Below, piece by piece: positions 42,665-51,200 of a DNA stretch of 64,000 nt; the first letter of the stretch is position 1, and the number at the start of each line of letters is the position of its first letter. Below the pieces are notes generated by a model, which had not been told where the DNA came from, did not search any database, and worked only from the letters and a program-made list of their open reading frames with translations. Location: positions 1 to 64,000 of the forward strand of contig NZ_FSRT01000005.1 in NCBI RefSeq assembly GCF_900143015.1, in the 5' to 3' direction. The position numbers and the translations under genes are program-made. Source of the stretch: Fibrobacter sp. UWB11. GTDB taxonomy: Bacteria > Fibrobacterota > Fibrobacteria > Fibrobacterales > Fibrobacteraceae.

Positions 42665-43650
42665 AAACGCCTCCGAGCAAACACTACAGGCCGAGAATCC
42701 ATACAAAACGGCAAAAGCGCTCTTGATGAATCGAGCAACACTGCAGAAGAATCGCGGTCCAGAACGCCCGAAGGAGCAAGCGCAACGCCTTCAAAAACAG
42801 CCTTTTCAAGAAGCGCCAAACGATTCCCGCGATACCCCACTGCAACAGCAATACTCGGGAAGCCCATTTTAGCATGCCCTGAGATTTCCACATTCCGCTT
42901 TGAAAGTAGAATTCCTCCAAGCGAAACATTTCCCGAAACAGTCACGCCTGCAAGCCCGAATATTTCTACAAAGTCCGCACTCACCGCACCTTGCAGAGCC
43001 ACATTTCCAGCGGCATAAATTCTAAGCGTATCAAAATGAACGTTTCCACGAATCTTGACATCGCCCTCGACTTTCGCCATAAACGAACGTACCGAAACAC
43101 GCCCGCAGTTTTCGCCAAAGGCCCCCGAACTGCCAAGATCTAACGTCAAATCACCATCGCTCACATTCAACGCCACCGAAGAAGCACGCCCCATAAAAGT
43201 TGAATCTAGATTGAAAAAACGACGATTCCCCGAAAGTGACCTGAGACCATCCGACTGCAAAATGCGCTCCCGCAAATTTTGCTCCAAAGAGACGGCACAA
43301 TGAGCCCATTCCGACGCGGAATAGCGCCCATAAGCATGGCCTAAAAGGAATTGGAACTTTCCAGCCTGCCATAAAGTCCATGGTCCAAGCACGCGAGATT
43401 CAACCACCGGAAGTTCCGCAAAATAGCCATCCGAGAAACCTTCAATCTTCGCTATCACAGCCGATTCCGCCAAATACATCTCTTGCGTTTCGTAAGCAAC
43501 ATGCGCTACCGATCGGCGAAGCGGTCCTGGCAAACGAAGCAGCGCAGTCATCAAAATCGAAAGAACAAGCAACACGCCTAGCACTAGCGGCAAAACACTA
43601 CCGCGCCCCCACCGTGACAATCGATGAGACCTTTGGCGACTCGATCTCAT
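42661..43650 (-). CDS. PilX-like minor pilin with bactofilin-like beta-helix
   Basis: A 329-residue protein from the ATG at 43650 (GGAGG 6 bp upstream). A hydrophobic N-terminus SVLPLVLGVLLVLSILMTALL resembles PilX/GspK-type N-termini. The region about 180-270 repeats short beta strands (GDVKIRGNVHFDTLRIYAAG and similar), as in bactofilin-like or polymer-forming folds. It overlaps the preceding gene by 53 bp. It may anchor or cap the pseudopilus. The assignment is by pattern, not by clear homology. Confidence 0.55.
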   Translation of the reverse strand: MRSSRQRSHRLSRWGRGSVLPLVLGVLLVLSILMTALLRLPGPLRRSVAHVAYETQEMYLAESAVIAKIEGFSDGYFAELPVVESRVLGPWTLWQAGKFQFLLGHAYGRYSASEWAHCAVSLEQNLRERILQSDGLRSLSGNRRFFNLDSTFMGRASSVALNVSDGDLTLDLGSSGAFGENCGRVSVRSFMAKVEGDVKIRGNVHFDTLRIYAAGNVALQGAVSADFVEIFGLAGVTVSGNVSLGGILLSKRNVEISGHAKMGFPSIAVAVGYRGNRLALLEKAVFEGVALAPSGVLDRDSSAVLLDSSRALLPFCMDSRPVVFARRRL

Positions 43651-44806
43651 AACGCACCTCCTTACGGCCACAACGCAATACAACTTCATTCCCGCCTATT
43701 TCTTTTACGCGATAACTAAAAAGCGAATCTCCGACCGAAAGTGTTTTCGTTTCACCCATCGCCGTTTTCATAAGCGCAACACGTCCACCTACAATTCCAA
43801 GCAACTTGCATTCCAACGAATCGCAAGCACTCCGCGATGTTCGCCGACTTCCAGACATTTCATCATACGCGATGCTCGCGCGTCCAAGGTTCCATTTTGC
43901 AGGGAGCAAATCGCGATGACCTTCAGCCCACGCCAACAATTCCAAATCACGCGCCGCAGGCGACGACAATTCAACAGCAGGAATATCCTTGTTGGGATGC
44001 GCAACTACCGAATGACCAAAAAACATCGTAAGTAACAATCCCAAAGACAATAGCATCAATGCACACATCGACCACCTCCGTTTCTCACAAGGTTTCATCG
44101 ACTGACATTCATCTAAATCTAGGCCATTCCAAAAAGGATCTTTTGCACCTATTTGGAATAAAGTTTTCATATTCCAAGTTTCATCGCAGCAGATACAAAT
44201 TTCGCCAAATATGCCTGAACTAGCAAATAATTCATCCGTTTTCAAGAACGATTTAAAGCGTTCCACTCGATTACGGCAACGTTCATCAATGCAATCGCCA
44301 TATTCAGATTCTTCGGACCAATGGCATAACCGACCTTGCGCAAAAACGAGAATATACAAGACATTTTTCCAAAGCGCAACCAACATCAAATTTCCATTTT
44401 CCGCGCAGTCTTCAGCATGCCCCGCGCACATATCATCAAACTTCGAGCACTCCACACCATTCCATCCACCTCGCAATATTTTATCCGCAATAGCATAAAG
44501 CGCAATTTGTCGCGGCAGGCAGCAATCAATCTTTTTTCGGTAACATTCAAGCGGTTCATTTGCAATCGACACAAGGTAACGATGTTTACGGCCATCTGAT
44601 GCGTTGAAAGACACAAGCGGCCAAAAGAACACACAATTTTTTTCGCATTTCCCATCGACAAGATTCGCACCAAACGCATTTCTACAATCCTCATCGAATC
44701 GTTTTTGCAATTCCGTTTCCGTGAGAGTTCCATCAAATGCGGTAGTCACCTCCCACGTCATCATCCGCGCTGCAACAGGCGCGATTCGCCTCGTCCACCC
44801 CATCAT
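43598..44806 (-). CDS. GspL/PilM-like plus GspC/PilP-like membrane protein
   Basis: A 402-residue Cys-rich protein. The N-terminal 230 residues are cytoplasmic; a stretch such as NVLYILVFAQGRLCHWSEE recalls the actin-like PilM/GspL domain. One membrane helix lies near 245-265 (MLLSLGLLLTMFFG). The periplasmic C-terminus LLGIVGGRVALMK and LSVGDSLFSYRVKEIGG resembles the GspC/PilP domain that contacts the secretin. It may combine roles usually split between genes. The ATG overlaps the secretin stop by 4 bp. Confidence 0.55.
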   Translation of the reverse strand: MMGWTRRIAPVAARMMTWEVTTAFDGTLTETELQKRFDEDCRNAFGANLVDGKCEKNCVFFWPLVSFNASDGRKHRYLVSIANEPLECYRKKIDCCLPRQIALYAIADKILRGGWNGVECSKFDDMCAGHAEDCAENGNLMLVALWKNVLYILVFAQGRLCHWSEESEYGDCIDERCRNRVERFKSFLKTDELFASSGIFGEICICCDETWNMKTLFQIGAKDPFWNGLDLDECQSMKPCEKRRWSMCALMLLSLGLLLTMFFGHSVVAHPNKDIPAVELSSPAARDLELLAWAEGHRDLLPAKWNLGRASIAYDEMSGSRRTSRSACDSLECKLLGIVGGRVALMKTAMGETKTLSVGDSLFSYRVKEIGGNEVVLRCGRKEVRYEIESPKVSSIVTVGAR

Positions 44807-46560
44807 TTCGTTTTCTCCACACTTGGCGTGATAAAAATTGCAAGTTCACTTTCATCCTCTTCTTCGGATGTATAGCTGAACAACCGCCCCAGCAAAGGAA
44901 TACTCCCCAAGAACGGTACCGCCGAGCGCACTTCCGTTTTGTTCTTGCGAATTAAACCACCCAAACAAAGTGTTTCACCATCGCGCAACACGACCGTCGT
45001 CTTCATGTTGCGCGAACTGATATCACGCGGGCCATCGCCGCTGCTCCTGCCCGCCGTCTTAATCTCCGGAGAAACCGAAAGCGTTATCAATCCATCCTGC
45101 GTCATCGTCGGCGTAAGCTCCAGCGAAATGCCATCGTTAAACGAGCGGTAATCTGTAATCGGATACCCATCCGCAGAAACTTGACTGACAAGGTAATAGA
45201 CCGTATTCGTTACATTCAGTTCCGCTTTATTGCCGTTGAGCGTTGTTATGCGCGGGCGCGCAAGAACTTTCGCCTCGTTATTTTCTTCCATCGACGAAAG
45301 TTCTAGTTCGAACCGATCCGGCAAAATTCCAATTTTGCCGAACGCACCCGACTTCGAAATATCCTTTCCCAAGAAATCAAAGAATCCACGAGCTTGGATA
45401 TCGCGCTCCCCTACATTCCGCGTAGCCCCGCTCCGCACGCCAATTGCAAAACCCCGCCCTTTGCGAAATTCGACAATCACACAAGCTAGCGTCACCTGCA
45501 TTTGCGGCACATCAATCATTTCTAGAAACTCTGCAGCACGTTCCATTGCCCGCGGCGAACCTCCAAGTACAAGCGCATTCTGTTCCCGGTACTCCGAAAC
45601 ACTGATTTCCATACCTTTCATAAATTTTGAAAGCTGCGCCATAGCTTTTTCTGGCGCAACATGCTTTAACGAGTAAACTCGCATATCGGCAAGCGCCTTA
45701 GAAGCCCCTTCTTCCGAGACCCAAAGCGACGACGAATCTAGCCGAAACGTGAACGCACTTCCGCGAAAAAGTGATGCTAAAAGTTCCGGCAAAGGAACAT
45801 TCTTAAAGGACATTTGTACCGTTTCATTCAAGTTTCCATAAATTGCCAAATTAAGTTCAGCCTCATCGGCAATCGCCTTGAGCGCAGACTTTAACGGAAC
45901 CGACTGCAAATTCACCGAATACAAATCACCCACACGTTCTACTGAAATTTCCGCGCCATCCGGTGAGCTATTCAAAACGTTCCCGTCATTCCCTGTTCTC
46001 GCCCGAGAAACACGCAAGCAACCACGCTCCCCGCGCACTTTGAACCCGTTCGATTTCATCAACACTCGAATCGCCTTTTCCGGAACCATTCCCCTCAAGT
46101 TTCCAGTCACCACACCATCTACATCGTAATCCGCAAGTACATTCACACCCATATTCAAGCTGAATTCACGAATAAACTCACGAACATTCATGTTCTTGAC
46201 ATCAATCACCGCCCCGGAATCCGTAAGAGCAATTCGGCCGTCCAAAGTTCGCGCTCGGCGAATATGATAAACACTCCCCTCCTGCACCAACTCTAGGCCA
46301 TTTGCTGCACACAACGCCGTAAGCCCTTCAAAAAGGCTCAGCCCTTCTAGATGAAACGTCACGCGCACATCGTCCGCATCATCCGTCAAAATCGATGTTC
46401 CATAAGCTCGCGAAAGAGTCCGCGCCACCTCTGCCATAGGGACTCCGGCAAAATCAAGCATCACCGAACTCGGCGGAGACTTTTCCGAAAAGCGACTCGG
46501 CGCAGCACCGACACACAAAAACAATGTCAAGAGGGATATTCCCAAGATCCTCAGAAGCAT
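44803..46560 (-). CDS. secretin (GspD/PilQ family)
   Basis: A 585-residue outer-membrane secretin with signal peptide (to about residue 20). N-terminal N0/N1-type domains start with VMLDFAGVPMAEVARTLSRAYG and repeat with PLKSALKAIADEAEL. The secretin core has VLARPRITTLNGNKAEL and the terminal TVVLRDGETLCLGGLI, both hallmark motifs. It forms the gated pore of type II secretion or type IV pili. AGGAG precedes the ATG. It heads an operon with a GspL/C-like protein and three pilin-like genes, but no ATPase or platform protein is seen here. Confidence 0.9.
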   Translation of the reverse strand: MLLRILGISLLTLFLCVGAAPSRFSEKSPPSSVMLDFAGVPMAEVARTLSRAYGTSILTDDADDVRVTFHLEGLSLFEGLTALCAANGLELVQEGSVYHIRRARTLDGRIALTDSGAVIDVKNMNVREFIREFSLNMGVNVLADYDVDGVVTGNLRGMVPEKAIRVLMKSNGFKVRGERGCLRVSRARTGNDGNVLNSSPDGAEISVERVGDLYSVNLQSVPLKSALKAIADEAELNLAIYGNLNETVQMSFKNVPLPELLASLFRGSAFTFRLDSSSLWVSEEGASKALADMRVYSLKHVAPEKAMAQLSKFMKGMEISVSEYREQNALVLGGSPRAMERAAEFLEMIDVPQMQVTLACVIVEFRKGRGFAIGVRSGATRNVGERDIQARGFFDFLGKDISKSGAFGKIGILPDRFELELSSMEENNEAKVLARPRITTLNGNKAELNVTNTVYYLVSQVSADGYPITDYRSFNDGISLELTPTMTQDGLITLSVSPEIKTAGRSSGDGPRDISSRNMKTTVVLRDGETLCLGGLIRKNKTEVRSAVPFLGSIPLLGRLFSYTSEEEDESELAIFITPSVEKTK

Positions 46561-46926
46561 ACGCTTCTCCTAAATGCGCATGCCCGCGTTTCACCAACAA
46601 GTGAATAATTGCGGCCCCTGCCCGGGATAAAATTAAAGGATCAAAGGAACGATATAATAAGCGGTTTTCAAAATAGAAAAACTTTTCAAGAAAAGTATGC
46701 GACAAATCAAAAAAAGTGCTTTTATAAAGCAAAATAAAATACATGCGGGCGGGGCCCAAGCGCCAACGCTTCTTACTTTATAGACTATTGCAAGATGATT
46801 TGAAATTTTCGGAACTTTAGTCCCCAGTGAGGCGAATCACCTCGTTTTTTCGCGAAATTTCAAAGCCTCATTTCAGAATTTTAGAACAAAACATGCGATT
46901 TTTAAGCAAAAATGGCACTTTCCTAA
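46561..46926. other. intergenic region upstream of the sigma-54 promoter
   Basis: A 370-bp A/T-rich region with no gene. It contains GAGGCGAATCACCTC (about 46829-46843), a short inverted repeat about 90 bp upstream of the -24 element; its position fits a binding site for an enhancer-binding protein, but no consensus is known. Confidence 0.4.
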
Positions 46927-46930
46927 AAAC

Positions 46931-46946
46931 TGGCACGATTATTGCT
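46931..46946 (+). promoter_or_regulatory. sigma-54 (RpoN) promoter
   Basis: TGGCACG (46931-46937), 4 bp and TTGCT (46942-46946) match the -24/-12 consensus exactly (TGGCAC then TTGC). Transcription would start near 46955 and the leader leads directly to the coiled-coil gene. Confidence 0.8.
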
Positions 46947-46997
46947 TTATTTAGGGCAAAGGAGTAAAAAACACCCTTAATCAAGGAAGGATTAATT

Positions 46998-47879
46998 ATG
47001 AAATCAAAATTCATCGCAGTTCTCACACTTTCGACACTCGCTTTTTTTGCAACAGCATCTGCAAAGAGCAACTTCTCGGATATAAGAAGAGTCAGCAAGG
47101 CCGACATTTCCTCCGAAATTTCGACAGAAGTCAAAACCGAAATCACTGACAAGAGCGATTTCGAAAAATTACGTGACGAAAGTAAGGAAGCACGCAAGGA
47201 ACTCTTGGACAAAATCAAGCTCGACAAGGATGAACTTGCAGTAGTCCCGCCGACACCGCCGAAGGCTGATATCGTTCCGCCGACCCCGAAGACGGAAGAA
47301 GAACTCCAGGCCGAACGCGAAGCCCACGAAGCAGAAATGGCAGCCAAGAAGGCCGAACATGAAGCTAAGAAGGCTGAAGAAGAAGCAAAGCGTGCAGAAC
47401 GTGAAAAAGCAATGAAGGCTGAACACGAAGCTCGCAAGGCTGAAATGGAAGCAAAGCGTGCCGAAGAAGAAGCTAAGCGCGCAGAACGTGAAGAAGCTTT
47501 GAAGGCTGAACGCGAAGCTCGCAAGGCTGAAATGGAAGCAAAGAAGGCTGAACTCGAGGCAAAGCGCGCAGAACGCGAAGAAGCTTTGAAGGCCGAACGC
47601 GAAGCTCGCAAGGCCGAAATGGAAGCCAAGAAGGCCGAACTTGATGCAAAGCGCGCAGAACGTGAAGAAGCTTTGAAGGCTGAACGCGAAGCTCGCAAGG
47701 CCGAAATGGAAGCCAAGAAGGCCGAACTTGATGCAAAGCGCGCAGAACACGAAGAAGCTTTGAAGGCCGAACGCGAAGCACGCAAGGCAGAGATGGAAGC
47801 CAAGAAGGCTGAACGTGAAGCCCAGAAAGCTGAAAAAGAATCTGCAAAAGAAGAAAAGACCGTTGCTACGATTGAATAA
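46998..47879 (+). CDS. exported highly charged single-helix repeat protein
   Basis: A 293-residue protein with a signal peptide (to about residue 22). After a Pro-rich hinge (PPTPPKADIVPPTP, about 76-90), residues 95-280 are almost entirely Ala, Glu, Lys and Arg in a 29-residue repeat encoded by 87-bp units. This composition forms a long alpha helix or coiled coil, about 27 nm if fully extended. A role as a periplasmic spacer between envelope layers is inference. GAAGGA precedes the ATG, below the sigma-54 promoter. The next gene encodes a related shorter protein. Confidence 0.85.
   Translation: MKSKFIAVLTLSTLAFFATASAKSNFSDIRRVSKADISSEISTEVKTEITDKSDFEKLRDESKEARKELLDKIKLDKDELAVVPPTPPKADIVPPTPKTEEELQAEREAHEAEMAAKKAEHEAKKAEEEAKRAEREKAMKAEHEARKAEMEAKRAEEEAKRAEREEALKAEREARKAEMEAKKAELEAKRAEREEALKAEREARKAEMEAKKAELDAKRAEREEALKAEREARKAEMEAKKAELDAKRAEHEEALKAEREARKAEMEAKKAEREAQKAEKESAKEEKTVATIE
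47403..47837 (+). repeat. 87-bp tandem repeats in the charged-helix gene
   Basis: Five consecutive units start at 47403, 47490, 47577, 47664 and 47751, each 87 bp (29 codons). The two central units differ by only a few bases, which points to recent expansion. Copy number can change without loss of frame. Confidence 0.9.
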
Positions 47880-47901
47880 GGAATTTTAATTCCTTAGAAT
47901 T

Positions 47902-47932
47902 GGGCGGCGGAGAAATACCGTCGCCCTCTTTT
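47902..47932 (+). terminator. hairpin between the two charged-helix genes
   Basis: GGGCGGCG and CGTCGCCC (one G-T) pair around GAGAAATAC, then TCTTTT. It could limit expression of the second gene. Confidence 0.6.
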
Positions 47933-47955
47933 CGAGTCTTTTCAAGGTTAACGCT

Positions 47956-48387
47956 ATGAAAAACACAAGTAAAATCATCGCACTTTTGACCGGATCGGCG
48001 CTCGTGTCGGTTCCGCTTGCACAGCCGGAATCCGATATTGCGACACCTATCGAAAAGACCGAAATTACACAAGGCGTACCCGACCTCGGGCAAAAGCAAA
48101 AAGAAGACTGGCAACGTTTACGCGAAGAACGCAAACTAGCTAGACAACAAATTTTATCGGACATCAAGGCAAACGCCAAAGATGAAGTCAAGGACGTTCA
48201 AGAAGAATTGCTCCAGCAAAAAGCAAAGAACAACATCGAGAACGAAAATCGAGAAAAAGTCAAAGAAAACGTTATCCGCAAAGGGCCGTTTGAGAATCAA
48301 GATAAAATCAAGCCGGGAACCCCTCCATTTGATGTTCCGCGTCCAGGCGAACACGGGCCATTATTCCCCAAAGGTCCAAAGATTTAG
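47956..48387 (+). CDS. exported charged helical protein, paralogue-like partner
   Basis: A 143-residue protein with a signal peptide (ending near LAQ). The stretch DWQRLREERKLARQQILSDI parallels DFEKLRDESKEARKELLDKI of the upstream gene, so the two share an N-terminal module. The C-terminus is Pro/Gly-rich (KPGTPPFDVPRPGEHGP) instead of the long helix. It is probably expressed from the same sigma-54 promoter by read-through. The function is unknown. Confidence 0.75.
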   Translation: MKNTSKIIALLTGSALVSVPLAQPESDIATPIEKTEITQGVPDLGQKQKEDWQRLREERKLARQQILSDIKANAKDEVKDVQEELLQQKAKNNIENENREKVKENVIRKGPFENQDKIKPGTPPFDVPRPGEHGPLFPKGPKI

Positions 48388-48405
48388 CTACTCCAACCCC
48401 AACAC

Positions 48406-48435
48406 AAAGCGGTGTCCTAGGACACCGCTTTTTTT
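48406..48435. terminator. strong terminator
   Basis: A near-perfect palindrome AAAGCGGTGTCC / GGACACCGCTTT with a TA loop and a T7 tail. Confidence 0.85.
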
Positions 48436-48469
48436 AGCTCGTTGCAGGATTCAATTCATCAGAAATCAA

Positions 48470-50152
48470 TTACATCGGAGGCGGAGCGTAGAGATATGCC
48501 CCGTTGCTACAGTACAAAACGCAACCATCGATCCCTTTGGTCGTTCCATCACCATCGCAAGCCGTTCCGATATGCGGGCTGGACTGGCAACGGATAGAAG
48601 GGTTATCGCACTCTAATTCTTCGGCACATTCGTAAAACCTGTAGCGTTCCACCCACTTGCCATTGACGCAGATGTAGTTTTCGCTTCTATAGAGATCATC
48701 ATTTGCGTAAATGCGGAGGTCGCGGCTAGATTCCGAACCATCGCAAGGTTCGCTCAGCCATTTGTCGTTGCAATATTCCTTAAGGCCGTACTTGCTGCAA
48801 AGTTCGTATTCGCTGTAGCCACATTCCGGAGACAAGGCGTCACATCTGGGAAGTACGGAAATTTCAGACCAGAATCCGTTATGGCATTGATACGGATATC
48901 CCGTCTCGCAGTCTTCGGCAATAGTGCCTTCATAAATAGGATCGCAGGAGCCACAGCCGACCATTCCCAGTTTGCATTTGAGCTTGCTGACATGTACGCA
49001 AATTTCATCACCCAAGCCGTACTCTTTCCATTTGCCATTTTCGCACTTGTAATGGCCTTCGAATTCACCTTCCCGGTAGCAGGCTTCGCAATATTCCAAT
49101 TCACCGCGAGCACAGCGCTGATTGTTTTCCGTTTCCTTGACTTCCCACTTTTCACCGTCGCAATAGTAGATGGCTCCGCTTTCGCAATCGGCGATTTCCT
49201 TGATGCCATTCGGTTCGCAAAGGCGGTAACCGCATCCGCCCATTCCCGGCTTACATTCGTCCGGCTTGATGTTCAAGCAAGCAACTTTTTCCCAATTGTT
49301 GTTTCTGCATTGATAGTTGTCGCCGGTCACGCAGTCCACGGCAGAACTTCCGTTCTGGTTCACGCAATCGCCTTGAGCAGTCATACCATCGTAATCCGAG
49401 ATATGCTTGCAAGTTCCACGCATTTCTTCAGTGCAACAAACCGGTTCATGGAACTCTTTGTCGCCACAGGATGTTGTCCAACGACCATTCGGGCAAATTT
49501 CTGTAGAAGTTTTCCATTCACCGTCTTTACAATAAAGTTCTTTACCCGTACTGCAATCACGGCTTTCAGATTCTAAACGTTCATTGCAAGGATGACAAAT
49601 ACACTTTTCTCCAGGAAGGCAAGCCTCACATTTTACGTCGCTCACATGCTGGCAAGTTTCAATGGGATCGTCTTCATCTTCGCAGCAAACAGGGACATAA
49701 AAATCTTTGCCGCGACAAGTTGAAGTCCTATGAGTACCAATCGGACAAGTTTCAACAGAGCTTGAGCTTGACGGATGCTGCACAGACGAGGAACTATTCG
49801 CGCAGTAGTAGGTTATGCCCATTTCGCAAAGTTGTTCAACAGTGTAACCGCACTCAGGGAGCAACGCAGCACACTGCGAGCTGAGCGGAATAACGGATGA
49901 AGACGAGCTATTTCCGCAGAAGCGGGTCTCGCCCATTCGGCAAAGTTCTTCAACTGTATAGCCGCACTCCGGGGACAACGCATCACACGTCGGGCGAGCA
50001 ACAATCTCGGACGAAGAACTTTCAGCTAGCGAAGAATTTGTGCTGTTGAAGCTCGGGCCGGCTAGAGTTTCGTTATCGCAAGCAACTAGCGCAAGCGCCG
50101 CCAGCGATGCTACGGCTATGCCGCATGACCATCGAGATATTTTACGTTTCAT
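48470..50152 (-). CDS. Cys-rich, Ser-linker lipoprotein
   Basis: A 560-residue lipoprotein (lipobox LVAC, Cys25). Poly-Ser linkers (SSSSS) separate Cys-rich modules. The motif CDALSPECGYTVEELC occurs three times in close form (for example CAALLPECGYTVEQLC), and other modules have paired Cys such as CPNGRWTTSCGDKEF and VCCTEE. Dozens of Cys suggest disulfide-bonded small domains on the cell surface. Ser linkers of this type are common in exported Fibrobacter proteins. No enzymatic motif is seen. Binding of plant polysaccharide is possible but unproven. Confidence 0.75.
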   Translation of the reverse strand: MKRKISRWSCGIAVASLAALALVACDNETLAGPSFNSTNSSLAESSSSEIVARPTCDALSPECGYTVEELCRMGETRFCGNSSSSSVIPLSSQCAALLPECGYTVEQLCEMGITYYCANSSSSVQHPSSSSSVETCPIGTHRTSTCRGKDFYVPVCCEDEDDPIETCQHVSDVKCEACLPGEKCICHPCNERLESESRDCSTGKELYCKDGEWKTSTEICPNGRWTTSCGDKEFHEPVCCTEEMRGTCKHISDYDGMTAQGDCVNQNGSSAVDCVTGDNYQCRNNNWEKVACLNIKPDECKPGMGGCGYRLCEPNGIKEIADCESGAIYYCDGEKWEVKETENNQRCARGELEYCEACYREGEFEGHYKCENGKWKEYGLGDEICVHVSKLKCKLGMVGCGSCDPIYEGTIAEDCETGYPYQCHNGFWSEISVLPRCDALSPECGYSEYELCSKYGLKEYCNDKWLSEPCDGSESSRDLRIYANDDLYRSENYICVNGKWVERYRFYECAEELECDNPSIRCQSSPHIGTACDGDGTTKGIDGCVLYCSNGAYLYAPPPM

Positions 50153-50255
50153 GGTATTTCTCCTTTTTTATATAAACTTTCCCTAAGCCCCTTGCATCCG
50201 CAAGGAGTTATGCATTTGCTTTTCACATTTAATTTTTAGCGTTTAGTCTTTAACT

Positions 50256-51200
50256 TTAATTTTTCACCCACTCGTCTTTTTGACTCAATTCCGAGCAGGT
50301 TCCTTCAGACATATCACCGTTCACAGCAATTCTTTCGATTTCAGGACTTTTATCGATTTCGCCACAGAACTCGAAAAGGAAACGCACCATCTGCTGATTC
50401 TTCTTTTGGGCACAAGCATCAGCAGCGATATCCAGCACTGTAATCTTATGACTTGAAATCTGGGCAAGGATATGGCCCGCATATTCGCCACCATTAATAT
50501 TCAGCATGTAAAGGCCACAGTTTTCATCAGCCTCGCCCTTTGCAATTGACGTAGCCAGTTCAGAATATTTCAAAGAAGCATTCGGGAACAAGCTAGGCAA
50601 TGCGCCAACATTCTGTTTAACAAAGCGAATCACTTTTTCAAGAACATCGAATTCCGTAGCTTCCGCAGGTATCGGGTTTTGCGTATTAGGCGGTTGCGTG
50701 TCAGTATTGCCCTTGTTAGCATCTACAAACGTAGCCGCCAAAACATTGTTATCGAAGTTTTCTTTATCCAAATTAAACAAGTGCAAGTAATCGCCCAAGG
50801 AATTGCCGTCAGAATTCATAATTGGGGTCCGGCTTTCACCGTCTTGGCTTGCAGAACTTTCAGGCATCGGATCTACATCAAGCCTTTGCGAACTGCTTGA
50901 CATTTTGCCTTCTTGACGGTCTCTAGAGCTAGAAGATTTTCTTGAATAAGTATTCTGTTCGCTAGAAGACGAAACTGAATTTTCAACATTTGAAGAACTA
51001 GAGATCTGCACAGAGTTTTGGTTCGAACTAGACGGTTCCGAACTCGAAAGACGTTCCGCAATGATTTCATTCGGTTCTTCGGAAGTGCCTGCTAAATTTC
51101 CATCGCCACACCCCACGCAGAACAAACTTGCACAAAGGAGAACAATGGCAAAAGAAACAAAACTCGACAACTTGATCGTGTAAACTTTAAACTTGTTCAT
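50256..51200 (-). CDS. Ser-linker lipoprotein of unknown function
   Basis: A 314-residue lipoprotein from the ATG at 51200, 8 bp after AAGGAG. The signal ends FCVGC (lipobox). Residues about 40-115 are a Ser/Asn-rich linker with many SSSS runs. A compact C-terminal domain (about 150-310) has LHLFNLDKENFDNNVLAATFVD and four Cys. It overlaps the upstream TIGR02147 gene by 14 bp, so the pair is co-translated. The function is unknown. Confidence 0.75.
   Translation of the reverse strand: MNKFKVYTIKLSSFVSFAIVLLCASLFCVGCGDGNLAGTSEEPNEIIAERLSSSEPSSSNQNSVQISSSSNVENSVSSSSEQNTYSRKSSSSRDRQEGKMSSSSQRLDVDPMPESSASQDGESRTPIMNSDGNSLGDYLHLFNLDKENFDNNVLAATFVDANKGNTDTQPPNTQNPIPAEATEFDVLEKVIRFVKQNVGALPSLFPNASLKYSELATSIAKGEADENCGLYMLNINGGEYAGHILAQISSHKITVLDIAADACAQKKNQQMVRFLFEFCGEIDKSPEIERIAVNGDMSEGTCSELSQKDEWVKN

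Noticed and set aside
46868-47803. Minus-strand frame rich in Ser/Ala/Phe repeats
   Set aside because: It is the antisense of the 87-bp repeats of the charged-helix gene, which has a signal peptide, ribosome-binding site and promoter.
47403-47837. Possible CRISPR-like regular repeat
   Set aside because: The 87-bp units are contiguous coding repeats in frame with no spacers.
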